Below, piece after piece: positions 25,592 through 34,971 of a stretch of 64,000 nucleotides of DNA. Each line of letters starts with the position of its first letter. Position 1 is the stretch's first letter. The stretch lies in assembly GCF_042697365.1 (NCBI RefSeq), contig NZ_CP137604.1. The stretch is one strand, 5' to 3'. The position numbers and the translations under genes were made by a program. The notes beneath the pieces are model-generated. The model had not been told where the DNA came from and did not search any database. It was given only the letters and a program-made list of their open reading frames with translations. Origin of the DNA: Brucella pseudintermedia (GTDB lineage Bacteria; Pseudomonadota; Alphaproteobacteria; Rhizobiales; Rhizobiaceae).

Positions 25592-27085
25592 ATGTCCTTC
25601 TTTCTGGTTCTCGTCAGTATCGTTGCAATCGGGCTGATCGGATTCTTCATAGGTCGCCAGCGTGCCGTTGCACTGGACAAGGCGCAGTCTGCTTCCGCAA
25701 AGGCCTCGCCGACCGAGAAAATGCATTCCCGCCCGCATTATCATGGCTGGTGGGTTTTCCTCGTTTCCGCATTGCCTGCGGTTCTGTTCCTTGCGGTCTG
25801 GGCTGTTGGAACGTCGGTTTATCTCGATCACAGTGCGACCGCCCGCCTGCCGGATGCCATTGAGGAAGGTTCCTTCACCAATCGCAGCCTGCAGCTCGGC
25901 ATGATTCGCGGTCTTGCCAGCGGGCTCGACCGGTTGACGCCAGCGGAACTTGAAAGTTTCCCGTCGAACTATCAGGACGCCCGCACGCTGCTGGGCGCAA
26001 AAGGCGTGGCCCTTGCGACCGAAGGTCAGGATTATATGGTGCCGATCGCGCTATACCTGAAAAAGGCGACTGCGCTCACGCACACCATCGGTTCTGCTGT
26101 TTCCCTGGTGATCGCGGTGGCAGGTCTGATCTTCGGCCTCTCCACGATCAGCCGGCGCATGCGTGCGCGCAACAATGTCGAGCGGATTGTTCTCTGGGGG
26201 CTGATTGCAGCCTCCGGTATCGCCATCCTGACGACCATCGGCATCATTTGTTCGATGCTGTTCCAGACCATCAGCTTCTTCCAATCCGTTTCGCCGTGGG
26301 ACTTCTTCTTCGGCACGGTGTGGGATCCGCGCTTTGCCGCTGCCGGTTCGGGCGGCGAGACAGGTCAGTTCGGTCTCATCCCGCTTCTGGCAGGCACCCT
26401 CTATATCGCATTCGTGGCCATGCTGTTCGCGGTTCCGGTCGGCTTGTTCTCCGCCATCTACATGGCCGAATATGCTTCGCCTCGCGTGCGCACAGTCGTA
26501 AAGCCGGTTCTGGAGCTTCTGGCGGGCATTCCCAGCATCGTCTATGGCTTCTTCGCTCTCGTGACAGTTGGTCCTTTCCTGCGCGATCTTTCGATTGCCA
26601 TCGCAGGCGGTCAGGGCTTCATCATGGCACAGAGCGTGCTGACTGCCGGTCTCGTCATGGGGGTGATGCTGATCCCATTCGTGTCGTCGCTTTCCGATGA
26701 CATCATCACTGCAGTGCCGCGTGCGTTGCGCGATGGCTCGCTTGGTCTTGGCGCGACCCGCTCCGAAACCATCAAGCGGGTGGTCCTTCCGGCGGCATTG
26801 CCGGGCATCGTCGGCGCGCTTCTGATGACTGCCTCCCGCGCCATCGGTGAGACCATGATCGTGGTTCTGGCGGCAGGTGTTGCGGCGCGCATCAACATCA
26901 ATCCATTCGAGGCGATGACCACCATCACGGTGAAGATCGTCAACCAGCTTACCGGCGATCTTGAGTTCAATTCGCCGCAGACGCTGGTGGCTTTTGCACT
27001 CGGCATCACGCTTTTCGTCCTGACGCTGATCATGAACATCTTTGCGCTGCACATCGTGCGCAAGTACCGGGAGCAGTACGAATAA
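25592..27085 (+). CDS. pstC: Phosphate ABC transporter permease PstC
   Basis: The 497-residue inner-membrane protein is longer than the Escherichia coli form because of an N-terminal extension with two hydrophobic segments and a soluble stretch (about 1-200), as in rhizobial PstC. The permease core shows IPSIVYGFFALVTVGPFL and the ABC-contacting loop ALRDGSLGLGATRSETIKRV. It pairs with PstA to form the phosphate channel. The stop overlaps the pstA start by one base. Confidence 0.95.
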   Translation: MSFFLVLVSIVAIGLIGFFIGRQRAVALDKAQSASAKASPTEKMHSRPHYHGWWVFLVSALPAVLFLAVWAVGTSVYLDHSATARLPDAIEEGSFTNRSLQLGMIRGLASGLDRLTPAELESFPSNYQDARTLLGAKGVALATEGQDYMVPIALYLKKATALTHTIGSAVSLVIAVAGLIFGLSTISRRMRARNNVERIVLWGLIAASGIAILTTIGIICSMLFQTISFFQSVSPWDFFFGTVWDPRFAAAGSGGETGQFGLIPLLAGTLYIAFVAMLFAVPVGLFSAIYMAEYASPRVRTVVKPVLELLAGIPSIVYGFFALVTVGPFLRDLSIAIAGGQGFIMAQSVLTAGLVMGVMLIPFVSSLSDDIITAVPRALRDGSLGLGATRSETIKRVVLPAALPGIVGALLMTASRAIGETMIVVLAAGVAARININPFEAMTTITVKIVNQLTGDLEFNSPQTLVAFALGITLFVLTLIMNIFALHIVRKYREQYE

Positions 27086-28401
27086 TGACCGATACGACCT
27101 TTAACGCCAGCGGTGCCACGGCACAGCCGACACGCCGCGATATCGGGCTGAAACGCCGCTACGCTGCCGAACGTCGCTTCCGCTATTATGGCATTGCTGC
27201 GATTGCCATCGGCGTCTTCTTTCTGTGCGCGCTCCTGTTTTCGGTTTTCTCCAAGGGCTATACAGCCTTCTGGCAGACGACACTCTATCTACCGGTAAAG
27301 CTTGAAGAGAGCGTGATCGATCCGGGCAACAAGCGTGCGACCGATCCGAATGTGCTGATCACGGCCAATTATCCGCTGCTGGTGCGCAATGCCCTGGCCG
27401 AAAAGCTTGGTGTTTCCACGACAGACCGGCCGGCTATGCGCGATCTGGGCCGCTTCTATTCCGATGGCGTACGCATTCAGCTCCGCGAAATGGTGATGAA
27501 CAATCCATCGCTCATCGGCACGACACAGACCGTTCCGGTTCTGGCGGGCGCGGATATTGATTCCGCCTTCAAGGGACAGATCGATCTTTCCGTGCCGGAG
27601 ACGAGCCGTAAGGTTTCGGACCGTCAGGTGGGCTGGATGCAGACGCTTTCCGAAGAAGGCGTGATGAAGGAGGCCTTCAATACCGGTCTGTTCAAATTCG
27701 GCGCATCCAGCCGCCCGGAAACCTCCGGCCTCGGAGTTGCGTTGGTCGGCTCGCTCTACATGATGCTCATCGTTCTCGGCCTCTCGCTGCCTATCGGCGT
27801 TGCTGCTTCGATCTATCTGGAAGAGTTCGCCAAGAAGAACCGGTTCACCGACATGATCGAGGTGAACATCAACAATCTGGCAGCGGTCCCGTCCATCGTG
27901 TTTGGTCTGCTCGGACTTGCCGTCTTCATCAACTTCTTCGGCCTGCCGCGTTCCGCCTCGCTGGTCGGCGGTCTGGTGCTGACATTGATGACGCTTCCCA
28001 CCATCATTATCGCTACCCGCGCCGCGCTTCGCGCCGTGCCGCCCTCGATCCGTTCGGCGGCCCTTGGCCTTGGAGCATCCAAGACGCAGATGGTGTTTCA
28101 CCATGTCCTGCCGCTTGCCGCGCCCGGCATTCTGACCGGCACGATCATCGGCCTTGCCCATGCGCTTGGTGAAACCGCACCGCTTCTGCTGATCGGCATG
28201 GTGGCCTTCGTCGCCGATGTGCCGTCGACACCGATGGACCCGGCGACGGCTTTGCCGGTGCAGATCTATATGTGGGCAAACGAAGCAGAACGTGCCTTTG
28301 TGGAACGCACGTCAGGCGCTATCATCGTCCTGCTTCTGTTCCTTGCCGTGATGAATATTGCAGCAATCATTCTGCGCCGCCGCTTCGAGCGCCGCTGGTA
28401 A
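27085..28401 (+). CDS. pstA: Phosphate ABC transporter permease PstA
   Basis: The 438-residue protein has a long N-terminal part (one TM near 35-60 plus about 150 soluble residues) and a permease core with NNLAAVPSIVFGLLGLAVF and the EAA loop SIRSAALGLGASKTQMVFHH. It is the PstC partner. Translational coupling to pstC (1-base overlap) supports equal synthesis. pstB follows 16 bases later. Confidence 0.95.
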   Translation: MTDTTFNASGATAQPTRRDIGLKRRYAAERRFRYYGIAAIAIGVFFLCALLFSVFSKGYTAFWQTTLYLPVKLEESVIDPGNKRATDPNVLITANYPLLVRNALAEKLGVSTTDRPAMRDLGRFYSDGVRIQLREMVMNNPSLIGTTQTVPVLAGADIDSAFKGQIDLSVPETSRKVSDRQVGWMQTLSEEGVMKEAFNTGLFKFGASSRPETSGLGVALVGSLYMMLIVLGLSLPIGVAASIYLEEFAKKNRFTDMIEVNINNLAAVPSIVFGLLGLAVFINFFGLPRSASLVGGLVLTLMTLPTIIIATRAALRAVPPSIRSAALGLGASKTQMVFHHVLPLAAPGILTGTIIGLAHALGETAPLLLIGMVAFVADVPSTPMDPATALPVQIYMWANEAERAFVERTSGAIIVLLLFLAVMNIAAIILRRRFERRW

Positions 28402-28417
28402 ACGGGAGTCGAAAGCT

Positions 28418-29239
28418 ATGAACCTGATGACTGAACGATCTCTCGAGAAAGCCGTAGGAGAAAAAATGAACGCCAACGCCAGTTCCATAAAGATGCGCGG
28501 CGACAAGGTCAGCGTGTTTTATGGCGAGAAGCAGGCTCTGTTCGATGTCGATCTGGAAATCCAGGAAAAGATGGTCACGGCGCTGATCGGTCCTTCCGGT
28601 TGCGGCAAGTCTACCTTCCTGCGGTCGCTTAACCGCATGAATGATACGATCGAAGGCTGCAAGGTCGGCGGCAAGATCACGCTCGACAATGAGGACATTT
28701 ACGATCCGAAGATCGATGTCGTTGAACTGCGTGCCCGCGTCGGCATGGTGTTCCAGAAGCCGAATCCGTTCCCGAAATCGATCTATGAGAACGTCGCTTA
28801 CGGCCCGCGCATCCACGGTCTCGCGCGCACAAAGGCCGATCTGGAAGAAATCGTCGTGACGAGCCTGCAGAAGGCGAGCCTGTTCGAGGAAGTCAAGGAC
28901 CGCCTGCACGATGCGGGCACCGGTCTTTCCGGCGGCCAGCAGCAGCGCCTTTGCATTGCGCGCGCGATTGCCGTCAGCCCGGAAGTCATCCTCATGGACG
29001 AACCGTGCTCGGCGCTCGACCCGATTGCAACCGCAAAAGTGGAAGAGCTGATCGACGAACTGCGCCAGAACTATACGATCGTGATCGTCACGCACTCGAT
29101 GCAGCAGGCCGCGCGCGTTTCGCAACGCACGGCCATGTTCCACCTCGGCAATCTGGTCGAAGTGGGCGACACGGAAACCATGTTCACCGCGCCGACCGAA
29201 AAGCGCACGCAGGACTATATCACCGGACGCTTCGGCTGA
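28418..29239 (+). CDS. pstB: Phosphate ABC transporter ATPase PstB
   Basis: The 273-residue ABC ATPase has Walker A GPSGCGKSTFLRSLN, signature LSGGQQQRLCIARA and Walker B VILMDEPCSALDPIA. It powers PstCA phosphate import. Two starts are possible: ATG 28418 (GGGAG nine bases upstream) and ATG 28466 (AGGAG five bases upstream, better spacing, 16 residues shorter). I kept the longer one as usual for relatives. A longer frame from 28358 overlaps pstA and was rejected. Confidence 0.95.
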   Translation: MNLMTERSLEKAVGEKMNANASSIKMRGDKVSVFYGEKQALFDVDLEIQEKMVTALIGPSGCGKSTFLRSLNRMNDTIEGCKVGGKITLDNEDIYDPKIDVVELRARVGMVFQKPNPFPKSIYENVAYGPRIHGLARTKADLEEIVVTSLQKASLFEEVKDRLHDAGTGLSGGQQQRLCIARAIAVSPEVILMDEPCSALDPIATAKVEELIDELRQNYTIVIVTHSMQQAARVSQRTAMFHLGNLVEVGDTETMFTAPTEKRTQDYITGRFG

Positions 29240-29300
29240 TCCGGAACTGCGTTTCAACAGACAGTGCGGCTTCCCCGCAATTTATATTACGAGGTCTACT

Positions 29301-30023
29301 ATGCCGTCTCAGCATACCGTTCGCTCCTACGATGAGGAATTGAAGTTTCTCACCCATAAGATCGCCGAAATGGGCGGACATGCGGAACGTATGGTCGAGC
29401 AGTCGGTCGCCGCAATCGTCAATGCGGACAACGCGCTCGCACAGCGCGTCATCTCCGACGATCTCATCCTCGACGCCAGCGAGCGCGAGATCGACGACAA
29501 GGCCGTGATGATTATCGCCAAGCGCCAGCCCATGGCCGTGGACCTGCGCGAGATTATCGGCTCAATCCGCATCTCCGCCGATCTGGAGCGCGTGGGCGAT
29601 CTGGGCAAGAATATTGCCAAGCGTGTTGCTGCCGTTTCGGAATCGCGCCAGCCGGTAAAGCTCTATCGCGGTCTGGAAACGCTGGCCGAACTGGCGCTGA
29701 CGCAGTTGAAAGACGTTCTGGATGCTTATGCGTCGCGTTCGGTGCAGCAGATCAATGTCGTTCGCGACCGCGATGACGAAATCGATGCCATGTATACGTC
29801 GCTGTTCCGCGAATTGCTGACTTACATGATGGAAGATCCGCGCAATATTTCTGCCTGCACGCATCTTCTGTTCTGCGCGAAGAACATTGAGCGCATCGGC
29901 GATCACGCGACCAATATCGCGGAGACCGTTTATTACATCGTGACCGGCCTGCAAATGCCGGCTGAGCGACCCAAGGAAGACCTGAGCCACGGTATTGTCG
30001 TGGATGAGGCGCGTAAACCCTGA
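29301..30023 (+). CDS. phoU: Phosphate signalling protein PhoU
   Basis: The 240-residue all-helical protein has two PhoU repeats (about 15-105 and 120-215) with the metal-binding (E/D)xxxD-type motifs in ISADLERVGDLGKNIAKR and KNIERIGDHATNIAETVY. PhoU couples PstSCAB status to the PhoR/PhoB two-component system and limits phosphate uptake. It is the penultimate gene of the pst-pho operon. Confidence 0.96.
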   Translation: MPSQHTVRSYDEELKFLTHKIAEMGGHAERMVEQSVAAIVNADNALAQRVISDDLILDASEREIDDKAVMIIAKRQPMAVDLREIIGSIRISADLERVGDLGKNIAKRVAAVSESRQPVKLYRGLETLAELALTQLKDVLDAYASRSVQQINVVRDRDDEIDAMYTSLFRELLTYMMEDPRNISACTHLLFCAKNIERIGDHATNIAETVYYIVTGLQMPAERPKEDLSHGIVVDEARKP

Positions 30024-30140
30024 ACAGCATCCGGCCGGAGCTAGGTCCGGCGGTTAAGAACGTATGAATAGCGCGGCGGCACGCGGTCGATTGGGGGGAC
30101 TGTATCCACCGCCCGCCGAATTTGGATAGGGAAATACCGG

Positions 30141-30827
30141 ATGTCACAGGCACCCAAAATCGCTGTGGTGGAAGATGAAGAGGCGCTGAGCGTTCTGCTT
30201 CGCTACAATCTCGAGGCAGAAGGCTATCAGGTCGATACAATGCTGCGCGGCGATGAGGCCGAAATCGCACTGCGCGAGAATGTGCCGGATCTGCTTATTC
30301 TCGACTGGATGCTGCCGGGCGTGTCGGGCATCGAGCTTTGCCGCCGCCTGCGCCAATGGCCGGAAACCGAGCGCCTTCCGATCATCATGTTGACAGCGCG
30401 CGGCGAAGAGAGCGAACGCGTCCGCGGTCTGAGCGTCGGCGCCGACGACTATGTTGTAAAGCCGTTTTCAACGCCTGAACTTCTAGCGCGTGTCAAGGCG
30501 ATGCTGCGCCGCTCCAATCCGAGCATCCTCTCTCATGTGCTGAAAGTGGGCGACCTTGTTTTGGACCGTCAGCAGCACCGGGTTTACCGCAAGGACAAGG
30601 AAGTCCGTCTCGGACCGACGGAATTCCGGCTGCTCGAATATTTCATGATGTCGCCCGGTCGTGTTTTCTCGCGCAGCCAGCTTCTGGATGGCGTCTGGGG
30701 CCCCGACATCTATGTGGACGATCGCACCGTGGACGTGCATGTCGGACGGCTGCGGAAGGCGATCAATGTCGGTCGAGCCCTTGATCCGATCCGCACCGTT
30801 CGCGGCGCCGGTTATTCTTTCGGTTGA
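30141..30827 (+). CDS. phoB: Phosphate regulon response regulator PhoB
   Basis: The 228-residue protein has a receiver domain with phospho-accepting Asp in LLILDWMLPGVSG (about residue 54) and the Lys of VVKPFSTPELLAR. It ends in an OmpR-type winged helix (about 130-228) with DDRTVDVHVGRLRKAI. It is expected to bind the four-heptamer Pho box before pstS, closing a feedback loop. The sensor kinase phoR is not found next to it in this window. Confidence 0.96.
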   Translation: MSQAPKIAVVEDEEALSVLLRYNLEAEGYQVDTMLRGDEAEIALRENVPDLLILDWMLPGVSGIELCRRLRQWPETERLPIIMLTARGEESERVRGLSVGADDYVVKPFSTPELLARVKAMLRRSNPSILSHVLKVGDLVLDRQQHRVYRKDKEVRLGPTEFRLLEYFMMSPGRVFSRSQLLDGVWGPDIYVDDRTVDVHVGRLRKAINVGRALDPIRTVRGAGYSFG

Positions 30828-31178
30828 TCGGCGCTGTCATCCAAAGTCTCAAGAACAGTTCTTGCCCGGCTCGTCATATTCATCGTGGCGGGCCGTCTTG
30901 CGGCATGATCAGCCGAAAGAGCAGCGACGCGATTCGCATCGGTTGGGCCAAAATCAGCGTCACCCACGCGTTTTCACGCGATATTACACATCTGTTTCCA
31001 AAGTTGACGCCAATCAACGGAACCGACGCGAAACAGATTTTTTGCAGATCATTCAAAGCACCGGGAATGCGAATGAAAAAACTATTCAAGCAAAAACGAA
31101 TTAAGGCAGCGATATGGCTTGTATTGTGAGAATTTGAATCGCATTAAATCAATAGCTTATCTGAATTCATAATTCACG

Positions 31179-31193
31179 TTAAGAAATTATTAA
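31179..31193. promoter_or_regulatory. Exact CtrA-type binding site 3
   Basis: TTAA, seven bases (GAAATTA), TTAA. It lies in the AT-rich region about 85 bases upstream of the candidate -35 of the SleB-like hydrolase gene. Confidence 0.5.
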
Positions 31194-31279
31194 TATATTC
31201 AAAGGGTTTGGCGGCATATGCCCCATCGCGATTCGAAAATCATTTAAGGCAGTTCGACCGCCTTCTGCATCCTTGGGAT

Positions 31280-31309
31280 TTGACCCTTCGCCTTTTTTTG
31301 GCCTAAAAA
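31280..31309 (+). promoter_or_regulatory. Candidate promoter of the SleB-like gene
   Basis: TTGACC (31280-31285), 18 bases, TAAAAA (31304-31309). It would give a leader of about 145 bases. Confidence 0.4.
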
Positions 31310-31473
31310 TTCCAAAACCTTGAAGTCGATTGAGCGACAGTAGGACGTGTGATTTTTAAACTTCGTCCTCTTTGACTTGCACCGCAGTCAGACGTTCGCG
31401 CGCATCGTTTCGGATGTGTCTGCCTTGAACGCATGACTGGATCAGTTGAGGGTCCTAACATGAGACTGAGCCA

Positions 31474-32421
31474 TTGACGCGCGCCGCCAAGTGGAAATTG
31501 CCCGTTCTTATCGGGCTGGTGGTTGCGCCTTTCGTGGTGACCGGTTGCACGACAACCGGAACTTCGGGAAAAGCCAATTCGGAGAAGACGGCGGCAAGCC
31601 ACGTCAAATCCGTGAATGGCGTAAAGACCTACACCTATACTGCACGTGACAAGGAATGCCTTGAACGCGCGATGTTCTTCGAATCCAACCGTTCGAGTCC
31701 AGACGGGCTTCTCGCTGTCGGCACGGTCGTCATGAATCGTCTCGCATCGGGCCGTTATCCTGATACGATTTGCGGTGTGGTCGGCCAGAAAAACCAGTTT
31801 GCGCCCGGCGTTCTCACCCGAAAGATGAATTCCAAGGCGCTGCCTGATGTTCAGGCCGCTGCCGATGCAGTGTTGAAGGGCCAGCGTCATCCGAAGCTCA
31901 AGAACGCCATGTTCTTCCACACGGCGGGCCTGAAGTTCCCCTACAACAACATGCACTATGTGCTCGTCGCCGGCGGCAATTCCTTCTATGAAAAGCGCAA
32001 TCGCGACGGCTCGCTCCAGAATCCGGTCCCGCAGGAACCATACAATCTTGCACTCGCCTATTCGCCGCAATCGCCATCCGTTCCCCAGGATCCATCCTAT
32101 GACGTGACCCTGCCGCAGACAGGTCCGGTTCCGGGAGCAGCACCGACAGTTCAGGTGGCGCTCGCGGAGGCTGCCAAGCTTCAGAGCGTGGAGCAGAACA
32201 GCGGCGTCGGTCCGCAGGCGCGCGGCGACCGTCTGGCACGTCATCGCGGTGTTGCGGCACCCCAGCAGGAACAGCATATGCAGATGGCCTCCTACCAGCC
32301 GCAATTCGATACGACGGCTCCGCAGCCGACGTCGCTTGGCTACGCTCCGGCAAGCCAGAAGCAGGTTGACGCCATCGGCGCGCTACTTCTGTCGCAAGAC
32401 AGGCCGGAAGCGCCGCTATAA
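31474..32421 (+). CDS. SleB-like cell-wall hydrolase (Hydrolase_2), predicted lipoprotein
   Basis: The 315-residue product has a hydrophobic leader with a lipobox-like VTGC near residue 25. A Hydrolase_2 domain follows (about 60-175) with the catalytic Glu region KECLERAMFFESNR and NRLASGRYPDTICGVV, found in spore-cortex-lytic SleB and bacterial endolysin-like enzymes that cleave peptidoglycan. The C-terminal 130 residues are Pro/Gln-rich and low complexity. The frame opens with TTG at 31474. An ATG at 31460 with an ideal GAGGG site is in another frame and stops after five codons, so the true N-terminus is uncertain. Confidence 0.85.
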   Translation: MTRAAKWKLPVLIGLVVAPFVVTGCTTTGTSGKANSEKTAASHVKSVNGVKTYTYTARDKECLERAMFFESNRSSPDGLLAVGTVVMNRLASGRYPDTICGVVGQKNQFAPGVLTRKMNSKALPDVQAAADAVLKGQRHPKLKNAMFFHTAGLKFPYNNMHYVLVAGGNSFYEKRNRDGSLQNPVPQEPYNLALAYSPQSPSVPQDPSYDVTLPQTGPVPGAAPTVQVALAEAAKLQSVEQNSGVGPQARGDRLARHRGVAAPQQEQHMQMASYQPQFDTTAPQPTSLGYAPASQKQVDAIGALLLSQDRPEAPL

Positions 32422-32442
32422 AAAGCTGATTTCCACTTGATT

Positions 32443-32488
32443 AATCAGAACGCCGGTCTGTTTGCTTCAGACCGGCGTTCTGATTTTG
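32443..32488. terminator. Strong bidirectional terminator
   Basis: An 18-pair perfect stem (core CAGAACGCCGGTCTG with CAGACCGGCGTTCTG) and a seven-base loop lie between the converging hydrolase and lipoprotein genes, with A and T runs on its flanks. Confidence 0.85.
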
Positions 32489-32518
32489 GCTGGTAGTCGT
32501 GGCCGTTCGCACAAGGTC

Positions 32519-32761
32519 TTAGGGCCGGTAGATCACCATCGGTGCATCGTAGAAATCGACCTGATTCTGCCAGGCGCGCCTGTCGGCTCTGCGATCGAGG
32601 TCGAGCCGCATGAGGCAATTGGCGAAAGCGTCCGTCCTGGCTTTGAAACCATAGCCTTGGCAGGTCTGTTCGTCGGCAGCGCGGCGCTGTTCGGGTGTCA
32701 TCGTCACGCAACCGGCCAGAAGGCCGGTAACGCCCAGTAAGATAAGCACTTTCTTATTCAT
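32519..32761 (-). CDS. Small hypothetical lipoprotein
   Basis: The 80-residue product has a lipoprotein signal peptide with lipobox LLAGC (Cys18) and an Arg/Asp-rich mature part with two further cysteines (TCQGYGF, ANCLMRLDLDRR). It is probably an outer-membrane or periplasm-anchored lipoprotein. No function is recognised. It ends at the shared bidirectional terminator. Confidence 0.78.
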   Translation of the reverse strand: MNKKVLILLGVTGLLAGCVTMTPEQRRAADEQTCQGYGFKARTDAFANCLMRLDLDRRADRRAWQNQVDFYDAPMVIYRP

Positions 32762-32886
32762 CGTTTTCTGCTTTCTTCTGCAACTGACCGCATGAATACT
32801 ATAGCGTAAAGGCAGGAAAAAAGGTGGTGAAATTATGCCGTCTGATAAACTGCCGGTGATTCCCTATCCAAAGAGGTCTTCCACCC

Positions 32887-34140
32887 ATGGCTCATGAACC
32901 GCTGAACCCCGTCATCGATCCGGTGAAACTCGAACGTCTCGCGGAAGTCGCCGTTCGTGTCGGTCTGCAATTGCGCGAGGGGCAGGATCTCGTCATCACC
33001 GCGCCGGTCGTGGCACTGCCGCTGGTTCGCCTTATCGCCAAACATGCCTACAAGGCCGGAGCCGGGCTGGTAACGCCCTTCTTCGCGGATGACGAAATGG
33101 CGGTCGCCCGGTACGAGAATGCATCGGATGCGAGTTTCGACCGCGCGGCCAGCTGGCTTTATGAAGGCATGGCAAAGGCCTATTCGGACGGTGCTGCCCG
33201 TCTGGCTATCGCCGCCGATAATCCGATGCTGCTTTCAAACCAGGATCCGGCCAAGGTTTCACGCGCCAACCGCGCCAATTCAAAGGCATATCAGCCGGCG
33301 CTGGAAAAGATTGCCGGTTTCGACATCAACTGGAACATCGTCTCCTATCCCAACCCGGCATGGGCAAAGCTCATGTTTGCGAACGACCCGGCGGACATCG
33401 CGACCCGCAAGCTGGCCGATGCGATCTTTGCGGCTTCGCGTGTCGATGTCGACGATCCTGTCGGCGCGTGGGCCGCGCATAATGCAGCGCTTCGCACGCG
33501 CACCCGTTTTCTGAACGGCAAGGCTTATCGCGCCCTGCATTTCAAAGGTCCGAACACTGATCTGACCGTCGGGCTTGCCGACGGCCATGAATGGCACGGC
33601 GGCGCTTCCACGGCGAAAAACGGCATTACCTGTAATCCGAACATTCCGACGGAAGAAGTGTTTACGACGCCCCACGCCCTGCGTGTCGAGGGCTATGTGA
33701 CCAGCACCAAGCCTTTGTCCCATCAAGGCACCTTGATCGAGAATATTGCAGTTCGCTTTGAGGGCGGACGCATTGTGGAGGCGAAGGCCAGCCGCGGCGA
33801 AGAAGTACTCAACAAGGTGCTCGATACGGACGAGGGCGCGCGTCGTCTGGGCGAAGTGGCGCTGGTGCCGCATTCCTCGCCGATCTCGCAGAGCGGGCTT
33901 TTGTTCTACAATACGCTGTTCGACGAAAATGCAGCGAGCCATATCGCGCTCGGCCAATGCTATTCCAAATGCTTTATCGACGGAGCGAAGCTGACGCCCG
34001 AACAGATCAAGACGCAGGGCGGCAATTCGAGCCTTATCCATATCGACTGGATGATCGGCTCCGGCGAGATTGACGTGGATGGTATCAACGCGGACGGAAC
34101 CCGGGAGCCGGTGATGCGCGGCGGCGAATGGGCTAACTGA
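32887..34140 (+). CDS. M29-family metallo-aminopeptidase
   Basis: The 417-residue protein matches AmpS/aminopeptidase T: IPTEEVFTTPHAL (first Glu ligand, about 255), later Glu ligands, VPHSSPISQSGLLFYNTLFD with the His ligand, and HIDWMIGSGEIDVDG with the last His/Asp ligands (about 379-391). These cobalt- or zinc-dependent enzymes remove N-terminal residues in the cytoplasm. It is likely monocistronic, with a terminator directly after the stop. Confidence 0.94.
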   Translation: MAHEPLNPVIDPVKLERLAEVAVRVGLQLREGQDLVITAPVVALPLVRLIAKHAYKAGAGLVTPFFADDEMAVARYENASDASFDRAASWLYEGMAKAYSDGAARLAIAADNPMLLSNQDPAKVSRANRANSKAYQPALEKIAGFDINWNIVSYPNPAWAKLMFANDPADIATRKLADAIFAASRVDVDDPVGAWAAHNAALRTRTRFLNGKAYRALHFKGPNTDLTVGLADGHEWHGGASTAKNGITCNPNIPTEEVFTTPHALRVEGYVTSTKPLSHQGTLIENIAVRFEGGRIVEAKASRGEEVLNKVLDTDEGARRLGEVALVPHSSPISQSGLLFYNTLFDENAASHIALGQCYSKCFIDGAKLTPEQIKTQGGNSSLIHIDWMIGSGEIDVDGINADGTREPVMRGGEWAN

Positions 34141-34146
34141 TCATGC

Positions 34147-34171
34147 AAAGGCCGGGGATTTCCCGGCCTTT
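34147..34171. terminator. Bidirectional terminator between M29 peptidase and dps
   Basis: AAAGGCCGGG and CCCGGCCTTT form a perfect 10-pair stem with a five-base loop, between converging genes. Confidence 0.8.
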
Positions 34172-34189
34172 GTACCAATATCCGTTGGG

Positions 34190-34687
34190 TCAATTCTTTT
34201 CCTGAACATGAGCTTCGAGGAACCACAGCGCCTTGTCGAGGCTGCGGGAAGCAGCGGTAAAAATATCCGCTGTATCGTCGTCACCTGCATCATCCGCATC
34301 CTTGATCGACTTGCGCAGCAGGTTGGCGACGTCGCCATAACGCTCGATCAGCGCCAGCAGATGGTCGTGAACGGCATAGATGTCGGTCGGATAAGGTTTG
34401 AGCTTGCTTTCCTTGGCAACGACCTGCGTGGTACCAAAGGCTGTCCCGCCAAGCTGTACGGCACGCTCGGCAATCGTATCGACATGTTCGTCAAGATCGC
34501 CGCGGAACCCGTCGAGCATTTCATGCACGGCGATGAATTGCGGTCCTTTGAGATTCCAGTGCGCCTGCTTGGTGATGAGGGCAAGATCGATTGTTGCGGC
34601 CAGATTTTCGTTGAGCAGGGCGATCATTGTCGTCTTCGTATTGGAAGGAAGATCGTTGCGGGTTGCATGCATCGACTTATTGGACAT
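34190..34687 (-). CDS. dps: DNA-binding ferritin-like protein Dps
   Basis: The 165-residue protein has the Dps ferroxidase motif, ALITKQAHWNLKGPQFIAVHE, and FRGDLDEHVDTIAERAVQLGG with the inter-subunit iron ligands (His, Asp, Glu). The 12-mer stores iron, removes peroxide and protects DNA in stationary phase. I start at the ATG at 34687 because GAGGA lies five bases upstream. The longer frame adds 19 residues with no such site. Confidence 0.96.
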   Translation of the reverse strand: MSNKSMHATRNDLPSNTKTTMIALLNENLAATIDLALITKQAHWNLKGPQFIAVHEMLDGFRGDLDEHVDTIAERAVQLGGTAFGTTQVVAKESKLKPYPTDIYAVHDHLLALIERYGDVANLLRKSIKDADDAGDDDTADIFTAASRSLDKALWFLEAHVQEKN

Positions 34688-34971
34688 TTTATCCTCACAT
34701 CCTTTGCTCGATCCGGCTAGAGAGACTGGGAGAGTGTCGCTCATGATCGTGGGCGGCTGTTCCGGCCCAAACGAACCCGCCAGATCCTTAGAAGGCTCGA
34801 TCGCCGGAGGGCCTTCGTTGCCTTAAAGGCAACGCAAAACATTCCCGCACCCGTTGGTAAAATGCATTCCGACAGTTTTTGTTCCGTGAGAAATGGCTAA
34901 AAAGGGAGCCGGTCCGGCTTCCGCCAAGTTACAGCTTGTCGCAGCGCGAAATCTGATTTACCCGGTTGCGC

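Larger units (their letters stand above)
30828..31459. other. Intergenic region, 632 bases
   Basis: No credible gene. The right half is AT-rich and contains a CtrA-type site (31179-31193), a 10-base palindrome GGCATATGCC (31213-31222) and a candidate promoter (31280-31309). The left half shows nothing specific. Confidence 0.5.
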
